Positions 28,101 through 41,500 of a stretch of DNA of 64,000 nucleotides are shown one piece after another. The position numbers were made by a program, and so were the translations under genes. Within the stretch, counting starts at the first letter, position 1. Every line of letters starts with the position of its first letter. The notes under the pieces were generated by a model, which ran no database searches, was not told the DNA's origin, and saw only the letters and a list, made by a program, of their open reading frames with translations. This stretch comes from Echinostoma caproni (lineage: Eukaryota; Platyhelminthes; Trematoda; Plagiorchiida; Echinostomatidae): the NCBI GenBank assembly GCA_900618425.1, contig UZAN01039749.1:25988-89987 (forward strand), written 5' to 3'.

Positions 28101-31100
28101 TGAGTATAGACGATTGTGATAGGCGAACAAGTAAATCGAATCGTTTGCGGCGAACGGGTAGTACAGGTCGGGATACAAGATGTCAAATGATCGATACTCA
28201 CGGATTAAAACAATGACAAGTGATTAAACAAGTTTGTGAATGTAAACGTGTGCAACATCTCAAAACGGATTCAACAGTCACACATTTTAGTAGGATAAGT
28301 AAAACTGTGGACTTAGCAGGGTAAAATGGATTTAGTTTTTTAAGGTACATTCGACAGTGCTGCACTGCTTATCAGGAGTGGAACAAAACGCCATGAATTA
28401 TGGAGTATAGGACTAACAAACACAAAAGAAGTTCAAATTGTTGTTGTGGCCTCGTAGCTCAGCTATTAAAGCGTGCGCTGTACACAAGCGTAGGCGGTGT
28501 CCATGCGTGGGTTCAAATCCCACCGAGACTGCTGAACGTTTCACAATTGATATAAAACCAAAAGAAGTTAATAAATGACTAAAAGTGAAGTAGATAAAAG
28601 GTTTCGAATCACGGAAAATGCCTACTGATTGAAGATAAAATGTAGGGGAACACATTTTTGAGGACTTATTTTTCAAGCTTGTGCAATCACATGTATACGA
28701 AACAAAATGCATCAAGAGGAAGATGAGCCATGTGTATTATAGTGAAACTGAGGAAACCCCTCGTTGTTACCTCGTTTGAATGAAGTGTATGAAATTAGTT
28801 ATATTACGTTAATTTTCTCTGGCCATAGTTCAGGCTTCATGAGGTGGGCCGAAAATGTTCGAGATCGTATTGCCCCTGGGGGAGGGTTGTGAGAATCGAT
28901 AAATGATTGTGAACGCCGTGTGCGTGTCAACCAATGGTCCCGTTTCTAACACATAAGTGACACTGGGACTTGACGTCACTCCACCCCCATTATCTTTGAG
29001 TCAAAATAGACTAGATCATACTCTTCGCAGATATCGTTGGAACAGACTATTAACATCAGATGCGAACCTATACCGAACCAGGATAGAAATATCACCCAAA
29101 TAAATAGCGGATCCAATGAGCGATGACGAACTGAAAAGAAGGAACTTATTCATTGGCACAGGCATAGGTTACATTTTTACGTCCAATAAAACTATCCCAT
29201 GTGCCAGAATACAATAATAGTGATAGTTGTTTCGAACAAAACAGTCATTTGGCCTTTGAAAGTACACTCTGAATTTCACTTTCAGAATTCCTCGAGGGTA
29301 AGTCTGAATATCCGTGTGAAAATCACGAGAAGAAATGAATTTCAGTCATTCCCAGGCAATCTTCTGACTAAGTAATACAGATCTTGCTTGTTCTTATCAC
29401 GGTTTATTAGAAAATCGTTGAATAATATAATGTAAATAAATGTATGCATGATGATAATGATATTTCGTTTTCTGGAGAATTAGTTAATTAATGCACTCAA
29501 CTAAAATCTACGTTCATTTTCTTTGTGATACAATTATGAGAACCTGTGTAAACAGTTGAATGAGAGCAGGCATAGTCGATTAGTCACATCGATTCCGCGC
29601 CAGTTATAATGCTTTCGTTACACACTTTAACAAATAAGGTTTCAATAAAAACCATTTGAATAAAAATTCTTTCCTGAATGCCAACGGATGTAACTTTTTC
29701 AGAACTGAAGGTCTACGGTGAGTAAAAGTGAAATCATCCGAGAATTGTAAGCTGTTGCTGTGACATTGTCTACAAATATTTTACACGACACTTCTCAGCA
29801 ACAAAATAGCTATTCAGGAGGTCATAATTGGAATATGCATGTATTGATTTCAAATTGAGATTCCACCCTCTCCTCCAACATGCATTTTAGAAAAAACAAT
29901 GTGTAAGTCCTGACTTCAAAATAACAGTGAATGACAAAAGGATGACAATCTGTAATATGGCCAGCATAAAAGGTTCCTGGTCGAACGGTGACTGGGTTCT
30001 TGTAGCCGGAACATCAAGCACGGACATTTGCAGTTGCGTATAAAAATCATTTTACCTCAAATAACAATTTATTTCTTATGGGAAAATTTGTGCCACCTAC
30101 CTTATTACGTTATTTTCAAATTTGTTTCAATTCAACCCACTTTGATTGTGCATCACCTTTTTTCAAGCATCTGATTGGATAAGATCAATGCGTGCAGCTA
30201 ACTGTTCTCAAATTGTGTTCTTCATAGATTCTAATCTTTCAATTTGATCACCGTACTTCATTAAATGTTTAGTGCTGACCACAGTCACAAATAGCTGCGG
30301 TTCACGTATATTCAGGACCAAAATATTTTTTCCATTTTTCTCGACTTCGACTGGCTGCTTTTCCACACAAAATCTTCAGCTCATCTAGTCAACTATGTAC
30401 GATGAAAACACTATGCACATATTGTGCTCTTGAGTGATTCGCTTTTACCGGCCGGAGAGAACCCGTTACACAGAGGTGGTGTGGGTTATTCATGCACCAG
30501 TCAGCTCGAATCCATGTTGTATCCTGTGACAAATGGATTTTTATTAGTCTGACAGCAACGAAAAGAGAGCGAATACAATCTGTTAAATCACTTGAACAAT
30601 TTCTTAGCACAGTAGTTTCATCAAGCGGCTTTTTGTACACAAAAATAAGCCTGATTGGCTTTGGAGTAGCTTGTCTTACATTAAGGGTGACATGTGGTTC
30701 AATCGTCGCAGCAAGAATCAACATTGCACTGCTTGATTTTCGTTCACAATCTCAAGTTGTCCAGGATCCAACCGATCTTCATGTCTCTAACTATCGTTAT
30801 CAATTAGTAAACAATTCTTCTATTCCTTTTTATTTGTTTTAATATATTTTGTTCAGTTGTTTACGCTGCTTGTAAAACTAAATTCACGCACCGATTGAAT
30901 GTGCACCTCGGATAAAAAAGAACTGTTTAGATTCTAACCTTTATACGATAATATGCGGTGGAGAAAACGAGAGAAAATAGCAATGCTATTGATAGTTATA
31001 AAGGTTAACTTACGATAGAAATATATGTGACTAGATAACTCTAACTAACCCAAAACGGATGAAGTAGCAGGGAAACTTCGATTTGTCTCAAATATAAAAA

Positions 31101-34100
31101 TATTCCAATATTTAGAATCCTTTCAGAGCATTCAAATGTGTTAAGCTGTTTCCTCACTCCGGAAATAACTAGTCTCGAATAGCAAACATATACTTTCAAA
31201 CCAATGCCTTTGAACATTACATTTTGGAACTTAATAAACGGTTCTTTTAGGATTGATCAATCTGTTGCTTTTATTTGAAGAATGCCTCTAACTCAGTCAA
31301 GCATTAAGAAGAAAAAACTAATTCTAATACTCATCTAGAAAATAAACATATGTGACAGTTGAACTGTCACTACATAAATGAACCGTTAACGTACTATTGA
31401 TTCTTAAGTTAATGCAGAGTTTATAACGTGCAATTCAACCCCCAGCGGTCTCCCTCAAAAGTAAGTGCACGGTGAATTAAAAGTTTTTCACAACTGAACG
31501 ACATTCGACAGCGAGACTAATCACACTCTACATGTTCCCTCTTGAAGGGAACGACGATATAGCCGAACAAGGAATGCATTCAGAGAGAGACCACTTAGAA
31601 TGAAACAAGCATTTGTTTGCACTCACAGTCATAGACGCTTCAAATTCACTCGATGAATAAGTAGTAGAGTAAACGTCCACCAATCAAGTGTTTTTTATGG
31701 AACTTCAAGGCTATGAAAAATTGTACAATATATTCCCAGAAGAAGGAAATACTATCCATATATTGTATTCCCTAAATTACTACTGCACCACCACGAGAGT
31801 ATTAAATTTAACGATGCATAATCAACATGTGCACAGAAAACATCGGTGCATTCACATGTTTGCTGTGTATCCCTAGTACGTGGCACTTATTCACCACCTA
31901 CTAAGATTGTCAAATTTACATTCCACCATGTGTAACGAAGATTTTTATAGACGCCATTGTTAAGTCTCCTGTTTCATCAAATCCGTAGTGTTGGCAGATT
32001 CCAACATTATTTCTCTTTGCCTTGTTATTTGTTCATAAATGTTAAATGAAAGATCAACCAGTAAGACATCAAGGTGCCATCGCCGGACAAAGTTTTTAGT
32101 TTGTACGATTGTCAAAAGTAAAATGAACAGCGATATTGCACTGAGTAGTCTGAAGTAATTATTAATTGTCCACTTTGATTTTATTTTCAACAGCTAAATC
32201 TGGCGTCAGCTAGATGAAAAGACTTTAAACTTACCACTTCCATCTGCTACAAAATATACTTTTTGGGCTAAAATGAAAAGACGAGGGCCTCGACCAGTTC
32301 TCCTCAGTCTTTGCTGTTTTTCCATGACTTATGTCATTATGATCGTACGTGATGACATTTTGAGTGCATACTGTACTGCACAAATAATACTAGGTTTTTG
32401 TTATAGAATTTACATTCGATGCATGTTTTGGATGTCGTCCTCAGCCGTAGTCAGTCAGTTCATTTGTTCCAGCAAGAATTTACTGCCTCACTACTTCCAC
32501 CGACTACAAGTGTCATTTCAAAATTTTGTCAATATTACCAACCTATCAGAGCATATAAAAACTTGTCGGCGTTTTACACTAATTATTCGAAAATGTGATT
32601 TGTTTCCACTTTATTTTCCGAATCACCATTGCCTTATGATAATTTTGTAGAACTCGAAAAAGAATGTAAGTTGAAAACCATTATTTCGGTTTGTTAATGT
32701 CCAACGCTAGCAAACTGTCTCGCATTGTAACAACAAGCAATTAGAGTTTATTCTCCTGCTACATCACATCCATGGAAATTTGCCTTTTCTCCTACGTCTC
32801 CATCTTTTGGCAAAACCAACGCAACCACATACGTAACGAGTATTGTTGAACTGTGTGAGGTACTCCGACCCGTCCCTCGATATGTCGCACTTTTTGATAC
32901 TTCCTAATCCGGTCTTTTACTGATATGTAGTTTAGCCATTGACCACATCTCGCGTTATGTGGTATTCAGTCAATAGCATCTCACCCAATGTGACGCACTG
33001 GTGACACTGTTCACGGATTGGATTAACCTTGTGAGGAAAGCACGCAGACGTCAGTATTTTGACGTGTTGTCAATCCACTTGGCAATATTCCAGCGACGAC
33101 TGATCGGAAAGGGAAAGTGTGCTGGATGTACTGAACCATCCTGGAGATCTGTGGCCAAATTAATTAAACGGTTATTCAATATGTTGTAACCACTGATGTA
33201 TCTCAGGCAAGATACCACCTCTAGACCAAAGAACGTTTTCAGGCAGCCAATGTGGTGAATTTGTCACGGTTTTATGCCATTGAGTAAAGCGGTGGTGAGT
33301 TCTTCGTTTGCAAGACAGCAAGACAAGTGTGCTCTAAAAGTATCATGATTACTTCGAATCTCCGCAAGATGGGCTTCAGCCCTGACCAAGCAGATGTGCT
33401 ATTCAGTCCTAAGATGTGGAACCCAAGCTGTATCTCACCTGGGCTTCGATCAGATTAGTGTAGTGAACGATTGGTCTAAGTGGCCCCTTTTTGATTGCCA
33501 ATGAAGCACAAGGCCAAGCAAAACGAGGTTTCATGAATTCGTTACAAATAATTCCCCATATTTTCATCGCTCTTCTGCAAAACCTTGAGATATTCAACTC
33601 AGTAGTGATCATAGTGATTCAGTGCTCTACAAAAGTTTGGGGATAGTAGAATATTCATCTTGGTAGCATGATTTGAATAATTCAGCAGTCATCCTTGGTA
33701 CAGTCATAATCAAAGACATAGCTGTGTTCACTGTCGTAACATGAGTCAGGCATATCAGAGCGGAATTGAATTGATGTGAGTGGGAGGTAAACTAGGTGGA
33801 CATAACAGAGCGATAATTGCGTGACTCAGTGTTTGAAAGTATATCAATTTGGGTTCAAAGTCTGGCGATGATATCGGGGTCAAGTTCGAGGCATAGAAAC
33901 AACGGTCGAAACTACAAGACTCCATTATCAGCCACAGCTCAACATCTTCTGATGACGTCTCATCAAATTGGCCGAAGCGCGGCATTTACGATTATGAAAA
34001 AGCCATGAACCGTATGGTTGCTAAGGTTTGTAAATACGATTGATATCAATCAATAGAAGCCCCTCTATCAACAGAAAGAACTTAATGTTAGTTTTTTCTT

Positions 34101-37100
34101 ACCATGGTGGCATGTTTCTCTTGCTCCTCCCGTCTTTTATTTTTGTTTGTTTTAATGTATTTTATTTGCCGTTCTAGAGCTTTCATACGAACATCGTGTT
34201 TTCTGTAGTATGCATCATGTAGAGACACAGTGAAATTGTTCTGAGCATAAATCGTGCAGTACAATCAATACTAATCTCTGCGACAGTGGATTGTCCAAAC
34301 GAACAGGACAAAAGATGGTTGCGTCTGATCTCACCGGTAACAGGCGGTGTGCGAAGATTAATCAAAGCTCCAATCGGTCGGCCGAACTACCAAAGGCAAT
34401 ATATATTCCAAACAAATGAAGCCCGACGATTTAAGTTCGGTCGCTCGAGCCGAGCATGAGTTCAGTTTATTTGTACGAACTGAATCAGCATGCAACATTA
34501 TTACTTCAGTCTATATAGAAAGCATGGAATGGTGCTACAGTCATTCTTATAGATTGTAAACAGAGAGCGTACATCGTTCCCCAACTGGAATGCGCGCTGG
34601 CGAGATCAGGGGCTTGCGTCACAATAGCCAATGGCGATATCGAGAGTTAAAAATGAATATTATAAAACTGTCTCTATGTAATAAGGTTGAAGCAGTGTAC
34701 AGAACTGATGCGCGAAACAGTAGACCCTGCAAGTGTTATTCTATTTATTTGGAGGCCTGTTCCACTGTAGTGAGAAACCAAGTAAATGTTCCATTGCAAT
34801 GGACTGCGCAATATTTCCTAATCAAATTCACTAATCGGGTTAGAAAGATTTCATCAAAACAAGGGGACCAAGTTCAGGATGAGTGAACGCTTTCATCTGA
34901 TAAGGGGATCAAATGCTGTGTTCACTGACTCAATGCAAAGCCGAGCGTACCATACGAGAAATTCACTTCTTAGGTAAACTCAGACCACACAATTGCGTAT
35001 GAAGAAACGAGAACATTTCGCGGAACATTGGTCTTGTACTCCTGTTGTTTTATCACAAAATCTCACGTAAACAATGAAGCTATTTTGAAGCAAATTGTAT
35101 TGGAGAAAAGATCATATTGCCTTTTATAGAATCCGATCGTTTTCTAGAATCATCAAGCCTTGCGGTATGGCCACGGATGGACAGTATTTGACCTTGTTCG
35201 TTGGCATGATGTCAATCGTTGTTTTCTGTTTAACGAGCAAAAGCAAAACACTGGAAGGCAGAAATATTGCAAGCATTGAGTTTAACCTGAATATAACTAA
35301 GCTTTGTTTTCACTAATGAATGAAATCCTTTACAGACTACGAGAAATGTGAGTTTTTACTCTGATGAGCACTTTCCAACTGGTAAAGTTCCAATAGTTTC
35401 TACATGCCAATTATTTGTTTACCTAGCTGTAAAATTCATGATACCAAAGCAGCTTTCATGTTTCGATGTTTATTTAGGTGTGCAACCGGGGTATTTATAT
35501 TGCACAAACGATAAATGCCACGACCCTACATTCATGTTATCAAAAAACGGCAACAAGGTTTATGACACTCAATTAGAAAGGGAAATTAAACCGACTGCAC
35601 ATTGATTTTACCTCTCTAGATACGTACGTATATCGGGCACTTTTTGTCACTCGTCATGAACGCTCTTGATTGTTTTTCTGTTTGCAAATCATGATACTTG
35701 CAGCTTATGTTGTTAGTGGAAAACTATTTTGTTAATAATTACAACATCTTGCTGAACTCACTGAGGAACCAGGTGATTGACAAACGTAAATTAAGCTTTA
35801 CTGCGAATGCATTTGCTGAACGTGGAGCAACATCTCAATAAAATCGGCTCTCATGCAAACTTCGTGTGCAGTGTCTGATGAACCAGTAACTCTTGGCTAT
35901 ATATGCATTGCTATTATTAGATCGTCATGAGATTTATCTATGCCGCCAGCAAATGTTTACCTATGAGTATGATTAAACAAACAATACGCGCGAGGCTTTC
36001 TGTTCGTTTTTCAAGTTCAAATGTAGATTATTGAGATATACCAATCGAGCTGTTTACAATATATTTTAGCAGCCCTGTTTAGGGTTGTGAAAAGATTCTG
36101 AAGAACATTTGGGTATTTTACGACTATCGAGAGATAATTTGATGTCGTGATCTCTGCTGATAACCCCCCCCCACCCATATTGAAACATGGGAATATAGGA
36201 TGAATATCAAGTTTGCCAAATCACATCACATTGAAGCGCTTCGTTCACATTTCCACACAATTCACTCCTCCTTCTTCATTACCTTAGCCATAACGTGTGC
36301 TATGTCAAGCGAGATTAAACGTAGTAAAGTTGCATTGCTCTTGTTTGTGTAAAACTCATAAAATAGTATTGATGACCTTTCGAATTACATTGTTACCCAT
36401 GCACAGTGGATAGTTCGTCTCATGGAAAGAAAATTTTGTATGTTTAAGGAACTGATGGGCAGTGTTGAGTTTTCAATGTCCTACCTGATGATCTGAGGAC
36501 CTCTCAATGCCTGGTGCAAGTTTGCTTGATGCTTGGGACAATTCGATTTTGTCTTCTGCACCAATTTATGGTCACGAGTATACCCAGCGGTATGCTGGTG
36601 GCATTATTCATCTTAGTGAAGTGGTGATTTCGAGCTCACTTAATTTCATTTCATTCTCCAATGTGACGCAGATCTGAAAGAGCACAGTGAGTAGCTTTGC
36701 CTCTAAGGATTTGCAGTATACCGTGAAATTGTGTTGCAGTTCTTTATTATCAGCCTCCATAAAAGTGCGATTTACGCGGGGAAAATTTCAAATGCAGTGA
36801 AACAGAAATTTTTTTTAATTGTTGCTAATCCATGAATACATCTTGTGGATAAATTTGAAAGACCGCCGAGGAGAAAATCAAAATGAGAGAAAATTGATCA
36901 GTATGAGAGGTGACTGCTAGGTACCGGTCAAGCGCAGGCTAGGTCTTCAGGGACGCTAACCCCAAGAGTTGCTGGGAAATATTGAGGCAGTTTAAATAAG
37001 GTGATTCCGAACAAACTTGGAAACGGATTCTTCGGTGTTCCGAGTGCCATATGCTAAACTGGATTCTCACTAGTATAGATCCAGTCGAGAAAAGTGGCAA

Positions 37101-38534
37101 TGAGCCTTTTAGAACGCAAAGCAATCCAGTTTTCAATGTAGCAAAACGCATGCAATGATAAACTCATGTAGTGAAGAATTGCAAATCTGAAGTTCTCTCA
37201 GTAATTAAGATCATACAATACGATATTCGACAAATAGATTTATCCATGAGACATTATAGGAAGAGTTATCCTAAGGTTTTCATAAATCAAGATCAAAAAT
37301 GATGAACAACGGTGAATTAAATCTAAGGCTGAGGGCATGAGTTCCTCATTCGGGGTAATGAGGAATACGAGCACATATGAGTGCGCAAGGTTTGAACGAG
37401 TAAGAAATGAGAGTATGGATCACAGTTCACATACAGGTCTTCGGAGCTCTTGTCTAGTGAATCTTGACAATGTTACTCAGGTTATCCAAATTTCTCGAGT
37501 GTTTACTCACATAATACGAACTATTGAACACAATTTCAAACAAATCCAAATTCAAACTGTTGTATTTAACTAGGGAACTTCTATTCACTAGTTTTGTTGT
37601 ACTTTTATTAGACTATCTCTATTGGCATTTAATGGGTATAGGGATATAATTCCTTATGGATGGTAGTAGCTGTTTCCTTTGATCACTTGTGTATATTTGT
37701 TTTACGAGATTTGGTCAAACACGTTATATTACTGAATGAGTTTTTATTATTACAATTTCATAGTATCTGATTATCCATGTAAACGTTTCTTGTGTGTGCC
37801 AACTTCAAAACAAAACCGCATTGTCAAACGTTTTCTTTAACTACTTGAGCAGCCTGGGAGCCCACAATAAAAACCAACTCCAAGGTGTGACTCAGGAGTG
37901 TAATAGTCCTTTTAGTCTGTTTGTAGCAAGTACATTAATTTTGTCCATCTTCCATTCTATAAACACAAAAACTTTGTCAAATTGTAACGCGAAAGTTGAC
38001 TTCTATTTGCATCTTCTCGTCGTTCAGAGGACGAAATCAGTAAGTTCTTTCAATATGTAGTCCAAGGTTAATCCGATTGGACACCCAAGTCACGAGGGTT
38101 TTACGTCAAAGTGATTATAGGTGTCATATGGTTGTACATTTATCATGCCTTTTTAAACTTATCATGTAGACACTTTCGCAAAAGTTGAAATCGAAGCAAC
38201 AAACTTCGCCCAATCGAAGCTTATATTTTCAATAATTTTTTGACCACTACTCAATTTACAATTTAACTCACATTTCCTCATGATTCTTGTTGTGGGGTTA
38301 TCGCAATCTTCCTTGCACTGATCACCCTTCATATACCTTCTTCATGTACAAGCAGCAGTTTGCCCACGCAACGGTACACTTATACTTTAATTTTGTCACA
38401 GCTCTCTAGCAGTAATTATCTTCGGCCTATTCGAAGTTTGAACCTGGAGAGTTTCGTATAAAGCGACGTTAACTAGCTAACATCAAGATCACTGATCAGA
38501 GTTAGCGCTTCGAAGAGTTTCTTGAACTGCATAN

Positions 38535-38579
<45 letters not shown>

Positions 38580-41500
38580 GAATATCATATATCAATTCAA
38601 ACTTAGTATTTTTATTCAGCTCCATCCAAATCAAAATGTCCAGTTTCGATCCAAACCGTCATGTGTTTACTTCCCTTATCTGATCACAGTTAATGCTTTT
38701 GAAAGTGAGTTTTCCTTCCGTGTGAGATGCTTGCGGGAATAAAAACAGTGTCTTAAAAATTGCTGTGATATTTACAAAAATAGCTAACAATTTTGAAACT
38801 TCATTGAATTTTCTAAACAACAACTGCATCCGAATGGAAAATCATTATAGGATATGACGTATCATATACCTCGCGAAAAAACATGATGAAATGCTAACAG
38901 CACCTCTTCAAGCTAACAACAATTCCCAATCCGGATGAGTGAATTGCAACTGATAAGGGGTTGCGGGACTGAGCGCAAAGTCAGCGGTAAAATGTCCACT
39001 TGTGCTACGAAAAATGAATAATGAGGCAACGACTGACCGATCAGTCAGTCAGTCAGTGGCCGTAAATTGAGTGAAATTAACAGTGTATAATGGGGTCGGT
39101 ACATTTTTCTACTCGATATACGAGTTAGCTTATCAAACGAAATTTCAGCCCGGTGCCAGAGGGGGCAATCCCGACGGCATCAAAACGTCGCTCAATAAGG
39201 CCTAGTTCATGCTCTTCACTCATTGAAACACCGTATCTTGGATTCATACATTTCAACCGTTAGATCACCTAAAAGAGGCCTGGCAGTATTCTTAGGCGAT
39301 GTTTCATTTATTTGAAGCAGAGTACAATTGTAAAGTGAAATTAAGAAACACCGATGTTCCCAAAACGTTTAGTTTTTTTGGATTTTCATCGAAAAACCTT
39401 TTTTTTAAATTTACCCTATCTCGTTCTAATAATGTTTCGTCATGGAAAGTAGAAGCTTTATAGTTCGGAGATGCAGTTTCTTGGGTCACAACCATAAAGT
39501 CCTGTGGTGGGTAAAAATGGATGGCATTGTTTGATATGTTCCGAGGAAGAATGATGAGGCTGTCCAATACAATTTGTGAAGGTTGCACTGAACAAACGTT
39601 TTGTAAAACAAGAGAAAAATCATACCCGGCTGATATGGCGTTTTATGTTGGTATTTGTGAACCACCTTTCCAGAATTCATGCTTGGTAAGTCCAGCAAAA
39701 GAACGTGTGCTCGAAATTATCACATGTAAAACTAACAACTGACTTCTAACTCCATGTGACTTTTTATTGAAAGGTTTTTGTACAAATATTTAGAGGATTG
39801 ATATTATGTTTACATTCCTAATTGTCTGTATCAGTGTCAGAAATGAATCACAAATAGATTAACACTTGATTACGTGAATTGTATTCGAACGATTGAACTT
39901 AAGGATAGTTAATAGTGAGGCAGAATAACAAGTTTATTGCGTAAACGATGTGACATCACACAGCGCAAACATTTCGTAGATATGTAATTCCTGGCTTTGT
40001 TTTATTCAATTTTAAGTGGACTTCAAGACTGATGATTTCCCACCTACTCAGTTTCACACACAAAACTCACATAATTCTCTCGCAAAGCATCGAATGCTTC
40101 TATGCGCAATTGAGACTAGTTTGCATTCACAAATGCTTTTCATATCACAAAGAAACGAAATCCGTCCTGTGTTTTTAAATTTGCTTTGACCAAATTTTGA
40201 AACGCAACACGTAATAACAAACTACAAACCATTTAACGGACGAATTTTATATCAAATATCTTATAAGTAAATGCCCATTCAGCTTTTGATTCAGATGCAT
40301 TCACCGGAAACAAGTGGAATGTTCGTCGTCCACCAAACTCATCCCGAGCAAATTGTGATATTTCATTCCCGTTATTCCTCTGCAAACTCTTCAAGATAAA
40401 ACTGATTACGTGTAGATGTTATGCAAGACATGAATGAATGAATAAATGATGGAAAATTGGGCTCCTTAAAAATACACATTGTAGGCAAAATTTCGATCAA
40501 TTTCGTCAAACAAATTTCAAGCCTGCTCAATTCTATCAGAGCTGGTAATTTGAGTAAATATCAGGTTTGATTTTAACTACTCACAGGACCCTCTCTGATT
40601 GTATAAGCTTGAAAATGTTGAAATCATTATCGGAAGTATATGAAATGGATTAAGCTGTGTTTCTATTGAAGCCCCTAAATGGGGACACAGAGTGTCATTT
40701 TTACTAGTGTTTCCTCAAATTGGATCAAACATATCGACTGATGTGGATAAATAGAAACACGGCAGATCGCTGGTAAGAATCAAAGGAATGATAGTATTGT
40801 ACCATCAAATAGTCCAGGTTGAATAAGGACAGTAAATGGATGATGGAGATATGATTTGCTCTTTAGTTTTCATATTTTAACATAGACGAGTTAAGTATAC
40901 TGTGGTGATTACTCTACTCCATCGAGATCAAGTACATTTTTGACGCTGGAAACGCTGAAAACGTGCAATAAAGCTTAAAGAAGTAGATTCAAGTAGCCTC
41001 CACTGGTTCTAACGCTTTATTTCGAAAAGTCTTTGGTTTTCACTATGTGGCTCCACAAACGATAATGAAGGCCGGATCAAGTAATTTCTCCTAGATTCCC
41101 ATTCTGAACTAAACAAATCCAAGCCTTCCTCATTTTTCTCCCAAATGCAGCATTCTGCTGAAGTCCAGGGCAAACACATTCCGGCCAAATACTGCATTAT
41201 AAGCAACATAGAGAATTCACTCATTATACGCTTTAGGTTGTCCTGTTTCTGCCAATTATATGAACAGTGCTTCCCATTGTCTGGAAAACACTATTTTCGT
41301 AGTTCAGCTGCTGATTGTATTCCTGGATCCTTTCTATTTTACTCACTGGCATTGTTTCCGTGAATACTTCTTATCGTATCTAGAACTGCAACGACAAAGT
41401 GAGTACCCCAGTCCATCACTGCTCAACAGATTCACTTCGTTAAATAATTGGGATGATGCCAACTTGTTCCCAACTTGCAATGCAGCATATCAGATGATGA

